From positions 1-64,000 of the forward strand of contig QVRM01004782.1 in NCBI GenBank assembly GCA_003439945.1: a stretch of DNA of 64,000 bases, read 5' to 3'. The notes below the pieces were generated by a model. The model made no database searches. It had not been told where the DNA came from and saw only the letters and a list, made by a program, of their open reading frames with translations. How positions within the stretch are numbered: position 1 is the stretch's first letter; the number at the start of each line of letters is the position of its first letter. A program made the position numbers and the translations under genes. This DNA comes from Dermanyssus gallinae (Eukaryota > Arthropoda > Arachnida > Mesostigmata > Dermanyssidae). Positions 1 through 11,741 of this stretch are shown piece after piece.

Positions 1-204
1 GTGAGGGATGTCGGCCATCGCGCTTGACTAGGCATGCCTCAGCTTTATTTGAATCCTTACGGAAACCAAATAAACAAAATATGCAGCCAAGTAGTCAGCA
101 CACGCAAATAAAAGTCTTAGAACTAACTCGGCCGCTCAGGTGCTAGAGACCGAGCAACCAATCTAGTAGAAATAGTAGCTAGATGTAGGTAGATGAGGGG
201 TTAA

Positions 205-363
205 TGTAATATTAAAGAATAGTTCCAGCTCCTCGCCTCTTCCTGAGGCCATTTAGGTGAGAGGATTTTAGTGGGTATTATGCCAACAACATCGGCATCG
301 AGTCCCACACTACCCGCTCTGGGTGTGCGCAAACGCATTTTTCCCTCTCACCATTGAAAAAAA
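205..363 (+). mobile_element. Short R1-clade-like LINE 3' tail (SINE-sized copy)
   Basis: About 160 bp that recur almost unchanged at 34290-34448, both starting near ATTAAAGAA and ending in an A-run. The core is TTTTAGTGGGT, a variable loop, then GAGTCCCACACTACC, followed by GGTGTGCGCAAACGCATTTT and poly(A). The same core follows an R1-clade ORF at 19260-19345 and recurs at 51370-51480. The shared start of the two copies suggests a short non-autonomous unit rather than random 5' truncation. The R1 assignment rests on linkage to the ORF at 18.5 kb. Confidence 0.65.
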
Positions 364-2762
364 GATGTAGGTAGATCAGAAATAAAGGTAGATCAAGTAC
401 ACAAGTAGCATGGTCCACGGATTTAGCGTTCAGCGCTACCGTCATTAACACTGGTTCTCTACCAATATCTAACTAATCGAGGAACAGAAACAAAAAAAAC
501 GTATGCGTGGACGTAGTTAACGGGTGTAGACTAAACTCGTGCTACATCAGTACAACTTCCCTAGGACCTGGAGGTGGCGAAGAGACAAAGACCGTGGCAC
601 AAGAACCCGAGCTCCAAAAATGCCGAGCGAGCATGAAGCCGTGAAGACTAACGTCTCAACGTCATCAAAGGCGGTCAGAGTCATCCGGTTCTAAATGTCT
701 CGAGATAACCCAACGAGATAACCCAAGCAGCGTGCTAATGCGTCATTCAGGGCGTTCAGACGGGTTGCACCCGAAACCAACCGATATAACGGTGTTGTTT
801 TCGAGTAGAAGGTTATCGGGTAGTGCGCATAGTCATGCACCGGCAACCTTTGTAAACACCGCTCTAAGTCTAGCGTTTGAACGTCGCCCTAAGTTGGCAT
901 ATGCGTGAGTCATCTCGCGGTTGACCAATCAGCCTGAGAGCTTTTATCCTGTCAAGACGAGGAACGCCTTTCAGGCGAACAGGAAGGTCGAGGGACGACG
1001 TACTGGATGCAAATACTGTACTGTTAGAGTTACCGCTTTTTCAATGCTCCGTGTGGTAACAAATTGCCTCCAGTAGTGTGTTAGTCATGTGGGGAGGTTC
1101 TGGTATAATCCCTTTGAGGCTGCACTTTTCATAACCTAGGCGTCTACTTGTTTCAGATATAGTGAATTGCATTCTGGTAAGAATAGGGCGGATATTCCAC
1201 TTGAAAGAGTTTGACTTAGTGTATCGCTAGCTTGACATTTCGGTGATTCCTATGTGGTCTTTCGTATCTATGTTTATTACTGAGGGATCAATTAAGCGAA
1301 CGGAAAACTTGCCTTATATGGACTAGGGCTTTGCGCGTATGCATGTCTTGCTTTTTCCGTTAATAAGTACCCTATTGTTTATTTTACTTCGCTTATTGTT
1401 ATTACCAATGACATAATTTGCTAGTTTACGTATGTACAATTTTAAGTCGATTTTAATTTGTTCTGTTTCATTTTGAGGTTGATATCGTTGGCGAGAAAAA
1501 CGTTTGCACTTGAAGAAGGTTGCAAGGTCCTGCTGTACATTGAGGGAGGACGCACATATGTACCGATATTGGAGCAAACCCTATAGCAGATTAAGATTTG
1601 AACACCACCGAAGTAGTAGCGATTGAATGAAGAGGCTGTTAGTAATACAATAAAATTCTAGTTAAAAATAAGCTAACTGTAAAATAAGCAAGCAACATTG
1701 TTTTTTGAGCAATGCGTCCATTTAGAACTATATTTCGCAAAGACGAGTAGGTCACTTACAAGCTTAATGCTGGTATATGTTAGTTCTCCCCTACATGTCA
1801 GCGTATACCAAAAGAAGCAGTCAGCAATGATATGGCACATTTTAGTATCGATACAAGCTGTCGGGCTTGTGATCTCCGTCCAATATCGATTGCGGATTGG
1901 CGGCACTGGCATCATGAAAACGCTGGCTATAAGTTCGGTCTTAAAGTTCGTACGGTGTCCGCAATGAGATATTTGCTCTGGCAGTAATTTACCAATGCAT
2001 ATGTATGCATATCAATAAAAACAGCGAGTTTTTAAAAAATAGTTAAAGTCAGTGTATAGATCCGAGGAGGACTGAAAAGTTCTAATGCGTATGCAAAAAA
2101 AAATATTTTTCTATTATTCTAAAGTATTTTGAGTCAAGAGTTGGTTGCCCAAAGTTCAGGCCACCAACGTTCTCACACAATACTCCTTAAATTTCGCAGT
2201 AGAATTCGTTATTTACCGTGAAATTAGGTAGCAAACATCCGTAGAGTGATGCTTCCATTGTAGTCGACAAAAACAGGCAAAATGACTTCAGTATTGGATA
2301 TGCCCTGTCTGAATTGTTTTGATAAACTCTCTCTTTGGACGTACCACTAGAAGAATTGGGGTTTAGTGCTGATGTTGTCTATAACCCTTTTCCTCTTATT
2401 AAAAAAACAATCCAATTTCTCCAATTTCTCAGTAATATCGTTGATAGAAATTCGGCGATTGTTGAGGTCGGTATTACAAAATTGTTATTTGCACATTGAC
2501 GTCGCAGACTTTCCAGAACATCATAAACAGTTCGTAAAATTTCTACTAAGTTAAATTATATGATATAATTTAAAAATGGCCGATCTTCGTTTTGTTGATC
2601 TATTTAAACCAAACTCGAATAATAAACACCCCCACACTTAGGCGCAAAATTTGGCCTGTTCTAGCCAATGGAAAGGCGCTTCTAAGCAAAACAAGCCGGA
2701 AGACCTTGGTGGTTTCCGTCTTGGGGCAAAATTCAAAGCACTTAAACCTTCTGTTCTGCCCT
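364..2762. other. No recognisable feature
   Basis: AT-rich sequence with stops in all frames. Short open frames near 1323-1577 and 1673-1967 overlap each other on opposite strands and show no motif I recognise. No repeat family from elsewhere in the window was seen here, and bases 1-204 are equally featureless. Confidence 0.4.
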
Positions 2763-2786
2763 TATATATATATATATATATATATA
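2763..2786. repeat. (TA)n microsatellite
   Basis: Uninterrupted TA dinucleotide array between AT-rich DNA and the GC-rich block that starts near 2820. Confidence 0.95.
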
Positions 2787-2819
2787 CATCGAAAAAAGGA
2801 CCAGATTTTCAACCCAACT

Positions 2820-5370
2820 ACAGTGATGGTGGTAGCTGGCGCCCTCCAATTGGCGCCGGTTAGCGGCGGCAGCACTTCCGCCAGAGATTAAGACGTCGAT
2901 TATGAGCAGTGGCGACTGGGGCGCACAAGAAAGTTAGAGAGGGCGGGAGGGGGAGAAGGAGGCGAAAAGAAGATGAACGAACGAACGAAACAAACAAAGA
3001 AAGGCTAAACCAACAGTGGAAGGGCGGCTGGGGCATTGGCGGGAAGGAGGTGGGCTAACGCGGAATCGGGGGTTCATTCGTGGCGGGCCGACGACAGCAA
3101 TTCCCGCCTTTTCTTTCTCTTCTATTGCTTCTGCCGCCGCTGCCCTATAGACGATGGCGCCCTCAGTTGAGCATGTTGTCTGCCTAGATAGGTTAGGCGC
3201 GACCTCTACGTGTGAAGGTTTGTGCGTTTATCCTCTCGTGCAATGCCTGCTCCGTAATTTGCTTGTCGTGTTAGCCGGCGGCTCTCCCCCCGTGTCTGCG
3301 ACCCTTCCCATGTCTGCGACCCCAACGGGGGTCGTCGTCGTTGTTGTTGCTGTTGTCGTCGCGTCGTCGTCGTCGAGGCTTCTCCAGTCTGGAGGAGCTC
3401 TTGGGGGGAAAGGGTGCCGCTCCCGCGCCGCCGGGATATTAAAAATCAATTTCGCTTCACTTCCACCGGTCGCTGCCCTATTTGCCTGTTGTTCGTACGC
3501 CCGTGCCCGTTTGTTTGCCCAAACGCCCGCCCGACGCCCATCTGCCAGTCAAGGCGGGCTCCACCAAGTCACCCACCCAGGCGTCAATCCATCTCTCTGT
3601 CCTGCTCATCCTCAATCTTCTCTTATTGTCCTTCTCTCGATTGTCGTTCGCCGTGTCGTCCTCATCATCGTGCGGAGGCGGCGCCACCGTCGTTGCTGTT
3701 GTCTTCTGTCGTTATGTCGAGTTACGGAAAACCACGACCACGACGACGACGGGCTCATCTGGCGATTTCGGTGGAAGGCGGGATTGAGGGTCGTGGGCTG
3801 GCCCGATGCGGGCAGAACAACGTTGCTTTGTTGTTCTAGTCTACTCTGATTATTGGTGTTGTAGTCGTGGTCATCGTTGCTGGTTGTGGGTATTTTGTTG
3901 TCAATGTAAAGCTGCTCTTGTTGATATTGTTGTTGTTGTTAGTGGTGATGTCAATGCTAATGCGTTGTTGTTATGTTGTTTTGATGATGATGTTTTATTG
4001 TTGTTGTTGTTAGTGTTGTTGTTGCTTTTGTTAGTGTTGTTGTTTTTAGTATCGTTGTGCCTGCTGGTATTGTTGTTGTGCCCGCTGGCATTGTCGTTAC
4101 TGCTGCTGTTGTTGTTGTTGTTGTTGTTGTTATTATTGTTGTTGTTGTTGTTTTTGTTGCTGCTGCTTGCTTCTGCTGCTTGCTTCTGTTATTGTGTTGT
4201 GGTTACGATCGTATCGGTGTTCTTGTTTATGTTGTTGTATCGTCATCTGCCAGTCGCTTGTTTCGTCGGCAGCCACGAGTCACTGGCTCAAATGAGAAGA
4301 GACAACTGACCGAAAGAACCGCCGGACCTTATTTTTCTTCTACTTGTTCGTTTTTTTCTCGGGCACTCTCTCTCTCTGGTCTGACCATGCTTTGCAGACT
4401 CCGTTTCCCCTCGGCCAAATCTCGTGGTATCATCAATACAGCTAATGTGGCCTACTTTGGGCGGCTGTCTATCGGGGTGTGTGTGTCGTTTGTACGTCTG
4501 TTTGGTCGAACGGCCCTCAGCCAGCCGGCAAGGTCAACAGTATTCTTGATAAGGTTCTTCTCCTTACATTTGCCCGTCTCGAAGGGTCGAGGTCGCCGCT
4601 GTCAGTCGAAGGAAGCAGCAATAGCAGCAGCGGCAACGACAACGACGACGACAAGGATGATGACTGAGAACCAGGACCGAGGACGCAGCTATCGACGGCA
4701 CGGGTTGGCACAGCAGCAGCCGTGCCCACGCGGGCTCTACGTGGAATTTTCCAGGGGGGCGTGTGGCCGCACGTGATACGCTATCACGCTAACACAGTTC
4801 ATGTTTCCTTTCCTCTCTCTCTCTCTTTCGCTCTTTCTTGATTGCCCCCCTGCCCCTCCTAGCCCCGCTACCCCCGAAAGATTTTTCTTTTCCCCTGTGT
4901 TTCCCCTCATCTAGCTTCTCCAACGGGCTTAAACGGGCGCACCAGCGCGCATACCCCTTTCGTTTGGACCGCTTCTCCCCAGTGCCGCTCTACCATGCTG
5001 CGCCGGTGTTGTGTGCTGGCCCGACCCCACCAGGCCAGACCAAACCCGAACGACCAACCCGCCTAGAGCTGACGCGCCCGAGCCCCACTTGCCGTCCCCA
5101 ACGGCTAATGAGCATGGCTAAGATAAGCTGCTGCAGATGGAAATCGCCGTCACCAATGCGTCATCACCGGCGCCACGGTGCTACGGCTGACCGCCCCACC
5201 GGCCGACGAAATGGATCATTTCGTGGCGAGCGATGAACGGCGACCACGACGACGACGACAACTAGGTACGACGCTCTTCGTTCAACCTCGTTCTTTTAGG
5301 AACAGTCGGAGAGGGAGCAGCTACAGCGGCCGCGCCGCGCGCGGTAGTAGTACTCCCTTACTAGGAGAAG
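2820..5370. other. GC-rich low-complexity block, possible promoter or leader region
   Basis: The base composition changes sharply to GC-rich with many CpGs. It contains purine runs (2930-3000), GTC/GTT trinucleotide stretches (3330-3375, 3905-4170), CT-rich runs (4800-4860) and ACG repeats (4640-4660, 5240-5265). Long open frames here are translations of trinucleotide repeats and show valine or leucine runs. Such blocks can be 5' leaders of arthropod genes; the GTT runs would be CAA-rich on the minus strand. No convincing coding exon was found. Confidence 0.5.
3905..4170. repeat. Degenerate (GTT)n trinucleotide tract
   Basis: Imperfect GTT/GTC/GCT repeats over about 260 bp; on the minus strand the tract reads CAA/CAG. 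It produces artificial valine- and leucine-rich frames on the plus strand. Confidence 0.85.
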
Positions 5371-5457
5371 AGTGCGCTGCAATGAGCCAACTTTTTGCTA
5401 ACCGCACAGGTTTGTCGACGTTTTGTCTCTTGAGAAGGCCCCAGATAAGCATATATA

Positions 5458-6319
5458 CAGGGTGTTGCAGAAATATTTGAAGCGCGATATACAGAATTGT
5501 AGAGCTCGTTAAAGCAAATATTTTTTTCCAATGGAACATGGTCTCTGAGAAGTCTTGTTTCGGAGTGAGAGTAAAATTACTACAATTTGTGACACTGGTG
5601 TTTTTGCCCAACGTAGGAGCACAAAATGTGCTGTTGCGAGACAACCAGTCTTCCTAGATAGAAACTAAGCACACCATCGTGTTCGTGATAAAATTCTCTG
5701 AAGAATATGCGAGAATAAGATATAAATCTCCATCTGAAGAATATGCGAGGCCGGTCAGAAGACGCGACATGGTCGCTTAGAAGAGAATTCGCCAAAAATA
5801 AAGTTCTTTATTAGCGTTCACGCCAAATACTTTAGAATCATAACCCTACAACCACTCACAGCGCTCAAAACGGACATATTCAGCCAATGCGCAATTCATA
5901 ACGATCATTTTGGTACCAAACATATGTCAAGGCGAGCTGTGGTTGCGGAGTAATTACGATTTTTTGGAGGGCATGTCCAGGTTAAATGCATGAAAAATGA
6001 CGCGCTGCGGCTGTCGCGCGACACGTCGGCGGTAGTGAACGTCGCCACACGGTCCTTTTACATGCACTTAATCTGGACATGCCCTCCGAAAAATCGCAAT
6101 TACTCCGCAACCTCAGCTCGCCTGGACATATGGTTGTCTCGCTACAGCACATTTTGTGCTCCTATGTCGGGCAAAAACACCAGTGTCACAAATTGTAGTA
6201 ATTTCACTCTCACTCCGAAACAAGACTTCTCAGAGACCATGTTCCATTGGAAAAAATGTTTGCTTTAACGAGCTCTACAATTCTGTATATCGCGCTTCAA
6301 ATATTCCTGCAACACCCTG
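5458..6319. mobile_element. Fold-back TIR element F1 (non-autonomous DNA transposon)
   Basis: The element starts CAGGGTGTTGCAG directly after TA and ends CTGCAACACCCTG-like sequence directly before TATA. The right arm is continuous over 6061-6319 (259 bp). Its inverted partner on the left is split into 5458-5644 and 5921-5992, separated by about 276 bp absent from the right arm. Part of that extra sequence (about 5650-5705) resembles 41530-41590. It could therefore be ancestral element sequence lost from the right arm, or an insertion. No transposase is encoded. TA flanks and CAGGGTGT ends fit an IS630/Tc1/mariner-type mobiliser (inference). Confidence 0.8.
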
Positions 6320-6330
6320 TATATATGTAT

Positions 6331-6385
6331 GTATATATATATATATATATATAACCTAGATTTTTATTCATTTATATAACTTTAC

Positions 6386-6432
<47 letters not shown>
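6331..6432. repeat. Two (TA)n arrays
   Basis: TA arrays at 6331-6353 and 6389-6432 begin immediately outside the right terminus of F1, so the element abuts TA repeats. Confidence 0.95.
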
Positions 6433-6435
<3 letters not shown>

Positions 6436-6824
6436 TTTTATAGATAGATCCCAAGATATCTTAACATGTCCGGCCCTTGTTGCATTGAAGATATACCTCA
6501 GGTTAAAAGCCAAGCCCACAGGGGACGGAGGATAGTCTAGAAGTTGTATATATATAAATATATATGTATTACATATACCATTTGTCGTGCACTGCTTATT
6601 CATACGTATCAATCATTTAAACGGCCTTCCGATCTTCCTCTCATACTTCAACTTCATGCATACGGACAAAAAGCAAGACTCTGTTTCATGTGAACTTGTT
6701 TTCAAAAATAAAATATCTCTAAATCAGTTGCCGGCTATCGTATGCTACTTTCCGTCGGTGCACATTTCACGGTCCATTTAGGCATTTCTACATTAACAGG
6801 TGTCTAACTACTACAAAGTCACTA

Positions 6825-6898
6825 CAAGAAAGTACCGAGGTAAAGATGGATATGCTTTGCTTGCAGAGAGTCTCCCTGGACGCAAATTAGTACAAGTA

Positions 6899-6938
<40 letters not shown>

Positions 6939-7012
6939 TACTTGTACTAATTTGCGTCCAGGGAGACTCTCTGCAAGCAAAGCATATCCATCTTTACCTC
7001 GGTACTTTCTTG
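6825..7012. repeat. Perfect 188-bp palindrome centred on (AT)18
   Basis: Arm 6825-6900 (76 bp, starting CAAGAAAGTACCGAGG) is the exact reverse complement of 6937-7012, with no mismatch seen by eye. The 36-bp centre is alternating AT and self-complementary, so the whole segment is one palindrome. The right arm runs directly into a TIR-element relative (7013-7332). Confidence 0.95.
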
Positions 7013-7332
7013 AAAAATAGTTGTATCGAGCTTTTTATCCTGGCTTTTCTTTACTAAATCTGCGATTGCATAAGGCCTAGTCGTTGATAAACCAATCATA
7101 CCTGCATGTTCGAAAAAAAATTGTTTGCCTTTGTGAAATTGAATTATGCGTTAGCTCAAAGCAGAAAAAGAGTTGTATTAAAAGTACTCTTTGCAATTCT
7201 TATGTTTCGGCTTTTACACTTTATTACTCACTTTTTAAAAGACAATTCTGTTCCTCGTTCCATTGGAAAATGACTTTTTCGCGGAGTTGTACTAGACCTC
7301 AAAGATTGTTAGGCAGATTCTAAAACACCCTG
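7013..7332. mobile_element. TIR-element relative (F4), right terminus
   Basis: Ends in AAACACCCTG followed by TATATA, the same terminus style as F1. Internal stretches such as ATAAACCAATCATACCTGC, GTTAGCTCAAAGCAGAAA and GTTCCATTGGAAAA recur at 60070-60230 and 60880-60900. The left end is not clear and may involve the adjacent palindrome. Confidence 0.6.
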
Positions 7333-7581
7333 TATATACGAGTGTGTATGAGATTTTGCTTTAAACCTCCATGGAGCACTAAGTTTGCACCAATGTCCAT
7401 AGCGGTCCGGGGATAAGCAATGGAGCATGCTAAATAAACAATTTTAGGAACTTGACGTGGGCCTTCCAGGCAGGCCGAGCGAATTATAATAGCTGACGTC
7501 CACTGCATCTACAACTGAGGGGATTACCCTCACGTTTGCACCCAGCATTTAGAAGACAAATTTAAGACCGACTAGGGTCAA

Positions 7582-7738
7582 TCAATTATAGACCCCAAGA
7601 CCTTCTTTGAAGACGGCTAGTAACGCTTGTTGTCGTGCGCTAGGTAACAGAGATAAGTTCAGCAGACTCTCACTAGACAGAATCAACTCACTGATAAATT
7701 GCAAATCGTCCACTCCATCCGATAGCCCCTCCATGAAT
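7582..7738 (-). CDS. Candidate 3' coding exon, unknown protein
   Basis: The minus strand carries an open frame ending in a stop at 7582 and encoding FMEGLSDGVDDLQF, then an ELILSSESLLNLSLL stretch, then QQALLAVFKEGLGVYN. It is preceded by a splice-acceptor-like TTTACATACAG. The residue composition looks protein-like rather than repeat-derived, but the segment is only about 52 codons and I recognise no family. It lies in AT-rich DNA with no neighbouring exon found. It could be a chance frame. Confidence 0.2.
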
Positions 7739-8050
7739 CTGTATGTAAATATGCATGTACCTATGCATAGGTTGATGTCGTTTGTAGCGTGCGAGCATAC
7801 GTATATATATATATATGTTTGACAATTAGATACTTGGAGCGTTTGAATCTCTAACATTAATTTATATTGTACGAGTGCTTGCGTCAATAAACATACCCTG
7901 TGCGCAGCTTTAGTAAAAAAATGTGTGTATGTATGAATGACTGACTAATGTAATGAATGACATTCTATTAAAAGTAAAACTATATTTGAAGAAGTTCTTT
8001 TTAATATCACAATTAAAAAATAACGTAAACAGGAATACTGTTTTAACAGT

Positions 8051-8141
8051 GTTAACAGTGATTCATTCGTACATAGAAAAATAGTTATAGGAAAACTGTT
8101 TTTTAATTGACGAATGTGTTAACAGTTATTCATTCGTACAT
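8051..8141 (+). repeat. 24-bp direct repeat
   Basis: GTTAACAGTGATTCATTCGT plus ACAT at 8051-8074 recurs with one mismatch at 8118-8141. Confidence 0.8.
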
Positions 8142-8297
8142 CACCTATCTTCTGCAGACATAGAAGTCCAATTACTGGTGTCTAGCGCAATATATATGCT
8201 AGCAGAGTGCCCAGCGTTTGTGTGAGACAATTTTTATGTTAAAACACTGTTTGCTATCAATGTTGAATTGCAGTATCTTCTAGAGCACCAACAAATA

Positions 8298-8299
8298 CC

Positions 8300-8356
<57 letters not shown>
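8298..8356. repeat. (TA)n microsatellite
   Basis: About 58 bp of TA repeat with one interruption (ACAT). Frames across it give artificial YIYI peptides. Confidence 0.95.
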
Positions 8357-8358
<2 letters not shown>

Positions 8359-8942
8359 CTGCTGTATCAACCCATAATATCGCTTTGTAGTAGGCGCGGG
8401 CTCTCCGACGGAGCCTCCGCGATGACCGTTGAGTGCTTGGCAACTTTTTGATGAGCCTCTTATTCCGCTCGAGTAAACCTTTTCGTTGCCCGTCTGTTCA
8501 CCACCGGCAATTCCGCAATTGGTGGTTATGGCGGTTAGAAAAACAGCAACCCCGGTCACAGCAACAGCGTTTTATCATCAGCAGTACCGAAATACCGAAA
8601 TGGTTAATGCCGCCTCTGGCGTCATCATCCGGAGGCCGGCAGAAGAGAGTTGGGAGAAAATGATCTCCCAACGGCCGAGCTATCGTGTGGATCTAGATAT
8701 AAATCCTGCAGCGCAGTGAGAGAGCCACTCTGGCCCAACAAAAGAGCAAGCACTTCGTTTGGCCTCAACGAACAATTCGTTAGTGCACCTTGAGGCAAAT
8801 CGAAGCGTGCGCGGGGAGCAGATTTTCAGCGGTGCTATGTGTCGATCGAGCTGTAAATGTTGCGTTGCTCTTTCTCAAACATCTACAAGACATTTGCCTC
8901 TTAGCGATAGAACTAAATCTCGTTCTAAGTAATGACTGCCTT

Positions 8943-8973
8943 GGTTACAGCAGTATGCTATACTGCTGTAACC
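8943..8973. repeat. Short perfect hairpin
   Basis: GGTTACAGCAGTAT, a 3-nt spacer, then its exact complement ATACTGCTGTAACC. Function unknown. Confidence 0.8.
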
Positions 8974-9397
8974 AGTCGGCAACATAACAGCAGCTATAAA
9001 GATCTTGAAGAAAATACCATCCTCTAGAACTCTCCAGAGTATCCCGACACTGTGATCCCCATACGGACTTGAGAGTACCAGCAAACATTAAATGCACTAC
9101 CATCCAGACTAACGTGTCGCCGGATCTCTAGAAATCCAGCTTGGTGTCCTGACGTACAGGGCCTTGGCCTCTCCTAGGAACACTTTAACATGTGGTGTGC
9201 AACGTTCTTGAGCTCTCTCTCTCCAACTCCTCTATATGTTAAAATATTTGCTTCTTTACACTTTATTTGAAACGTTAGCATTGAGATGCCACTAGTCACC
9301 GCGATTGGTTGGTAATTACATAAATCGCTTTCTGTTCCTTTTATCTGTATAATAGGATAGGATATAATAGTTTACTATACATATAAATACCACAACG

Positions 9398-9660
9398 TCT
9401 TCCAGACGGAGGGCGGGGAAGACCAGTAGGTGGACTTTCAATCTATTTACAAACAGGGTCACCCCGAATGCAATGTGTGTGTCGAGGTGAGTGTTGCATG
9501 ACACTCACCTCAGGTAGTTTCAACCTCGCATTGTTCTACCTGCCACCTCTCTACGATGACGTTAAGGTTGCCGATGCGATCAGTGCTGGTCTAGCGGGAC
9601 TAAACCTCCAGCTACCCACTCTGGTCGGCGGCGACTTCAACTGTCGTATTGATAGTGGCG
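9398..9660 (+). pseudogene. LINE AP-endonuclease C-terminal fragment
   Basis: An open frame reads GRPVGGLSIYLQTG early on and VGGDFNCRID near 9623-9652. GGDFN is the conserved motif of apurinic/apyrimidinic-type LINE endonucleases. The N-terminal catalytic residues are missing through 5' truncation. The reading frame differs from that of the downstream RT, so a frameshift lies near 9650-9665. The fragment is non-functional but confirms the element class. Confidence 0.75.
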
Positions 9661-11634
9661 CCACCGACAGGCGATGTGCTTCTTGCGCTTCTAGAGAATA
9701 GAGGCCTGCTTTGCGCGAATGAGCGTGATAAATTCACGTACGTTTGCCAAAGTGGAAGAAGCACTATCGACCTCCCGTTTCATAACCTTCAACATCCGAC
9801 GGAATTTCAGGGATGCGAGGTCCTTAATATTCCAGCACGGAAGCACCTGCCGGTGCTAGCGTCTCTGTGTCTGCCTGGCCAGGGGCGCACCCCGCGGCGG
9901 CAGCCGACAACGTACTTGTCTAGGCAGCTAGATTTGCGTGTATTAACGCGAAAATTACGGCTCCTGAGATCAACTTCTGACATTGAACAAAGCAACCACG
10001 CTTTGGAGGCCACTGTCAAAGCGGCTGTAGTCAAGAAGAAGTACAGAAAAAGACGGGCGCGGCCCTGGTTTACACAGGCCTGCTACTTAAAACGTCGGGA
10101 AGTGTTGGGGCTCCTGCGCCGAGCACGGGCTCTGCACCCCGACCCCCAGATAGTTGCTGATCGTAGGGCGCTTAATCAGATACTCAGCGGGGGACACATA
10201 CCCCAGGTTTGGCACGAGGCCAGGCTTACTCTGCTATTCAAGGGCTAATACGGTGACAACGTGGACGATCCAAATCTCTACCGGGGTATCGCGTCGGAAC
10301 GCACTCTTAAGAAAATCTTCGCCAAGTTGATTATCTCGAGGGTGTTTCCAACTGTGGAGAAGACCCTACCTCCGGAGCAATTCGGATTCAGGAAGGGTCG
10401 AGGTACACAGGACGCGATCCATGTACTCCAGTCGGAAGTTGAGCGGGTGTTGGCTGTGCCCGGGGGCCACTTGTACGCCGTCTTTATTGATTGTGTCAAG
10501 GCCTTCGACAAAGCTCCCCGTCACTTACTAGTCGATTCATTTCGACATGCTGGGGTGGGTGGTTCTTTTCTACGAGTGCTCTCCAGCTTCTTTGCTGAAG
10601 ACCGTCTTGAAGTAAACATAAGGGGCAAAGACACCTTGCAGCTGAGGCAAAACGTAGGGACCCCTCAAGGGGACCCTCTCAGTTGCCTAGCCTTCTCTGT
10701 GCTCATTGAAGACCTAGCCCGCCACGTGCGGAAGGAGTTTAGAAACGCCGTCGTCGTTATGTACGCGGATGACATAGTAGTGGCCCACCGGGACCGCGGT
10801 GCCATTTGTCGTATTGTCGGCGACGTAGAAGGTTACCTTCACCGTAGGGGCCTACAAATAAATTCGCGGAAGACAAAAGCCATTAAGTTTCGTCGTGGGG
10901 GTCGATTGGCTGCAGCAGACGTAATACCCTGCTGTGGCCAACCGCTGGAGTTTGTCAACTCCTTCCCGTATTTGGGTCTGAGACTGCACTATATGGGAAC
11001 GACCTTTACCAAGCACATCGGCGACAGGTGTCGGGCGGCTATTGCCTCTATTCACACAGAGGTGAGAGATCTTCGACGACTGTCTCTGAGTGCTGCATTG
11101 CGTCTTTTTGAGCTTAAGATTGTGCCAATGTTGAGCTACAGCCTTGGCAGGGCGTGGGGCCATCTTTCCGCCGCAAATTTTGCGCAGCTAGAAAGATGCT
11201 TCACAATATATATGAAGCGCGTTCTTTGCTTGCCGCGGACGGCAAGGAATCGTTTTGTGTACCTGCTAGCGGGTTGCGGACCGGCAGTGGAAATAATCAG
11301 AGTCAGGCTTAAGTCACCTATTACAATGCCACTTCAACAATTTTTGTTGGAGTGGCAGGGAAAAGTGACCGAGGCCTCGGCTGAGGTAGCGCAGTTAGAT
11401 GTGTACCTCACCAGGGAGCTTTGGGAGGGAATGGCATGCACTAGCCGGCACGTGTACACAAGGTACATTGTACATGGCTATCATCACTTGGTGTGTTCAA
11501 CTCAAGGATTTCACCAAGTTGGCGATCAATGTCGTTGCCGGTTCTGCTCGCAGGTATGCGCTAAATACCACGCAGCGAGCTGCCAGTCGCATCGGCGGTC
11601 TTTGCACTTTCTTGCCCGGTGGGACGGTCGCTAA
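9649..11634 (+). pseudogene. LINE ORF2 reverse transcriptase, near-intact
   Basis: A single frame spans this stretch except for one TAA at 10246-10248, between LFKG and YGDNVDDPNLYRGIA, where relatives have an uninterrupted protein. A short deletion near 10175 joins RRALNQ to ILSGGHIPQVWHEARL. In the 457-codon part from 10261, RT motifs are FGFRKGRGT (residues 41-49), FIDCVKAFD (75-83), TPQGDPLS (134-141) and YADD (168-171). The C-terminus has CRFCSQVCAKYHAASC, a CX2CX7HX3C knuckle. RT primes cDNA synthesis from nicked target DNA. Relatives lie at 30.3-31.6, 57.6-59.5 and 60.2-60.8 kb. It is probably dead, but the RT core looks recently active. Confidence 0.85.
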
Positions 11635-11741
11635 AGTGTTAAAATTGTGTATAATGATGATTGTATTGTATTTATGTACCATCTTGAAATGCAAAATTAT
11701 TGCGAAATAAACAATAAGTATGTATATATAAATACCACAAC

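Larger units (their letters stand above)
9397..11725 (+). mobile_element. Vingi-like (Ingi/I-group) LINE, 5'-truncated, with 16-bp TSD
   Basis: The copy is bounded by a 16-bp direct repeat ATATAAATACCACAAC at 9381-9396 and 11726-11741, a target-site duplication from target-primed insertion. It contains the end of an AP-endonuclease, a linker, the reverse transcriptase and a C-terminal zinc-knuckle-like segment, but no RNase H. That domain order and the C-terminal sequence fit the Vingi clade as I remember it. The 3' end reads GCGAAATAAACAATAAGTATG, like the deleted copy at 57573. It lacks the 5' part, ORF1 and most of the endonuclease. Confidence 0.85.

Noticed and set aside
3154..3849. 231-codon plus-strand frame
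   Set aside because: It runs through GTC/GTT repeats, is rich in valine and serine runs and overlaps long frames on both strands. No motif.
4057..4776. 239-codon plus-strand frame
   Set aside because: The first third is translated (GTT)n. The rest lacks any protein signature.
8234..8559. Frames with YIYIYI runs
   Set aside because: Translation of a TA microsatellite. The same applies to frames at 19311, 21553, 32945, 36312 and 39612.
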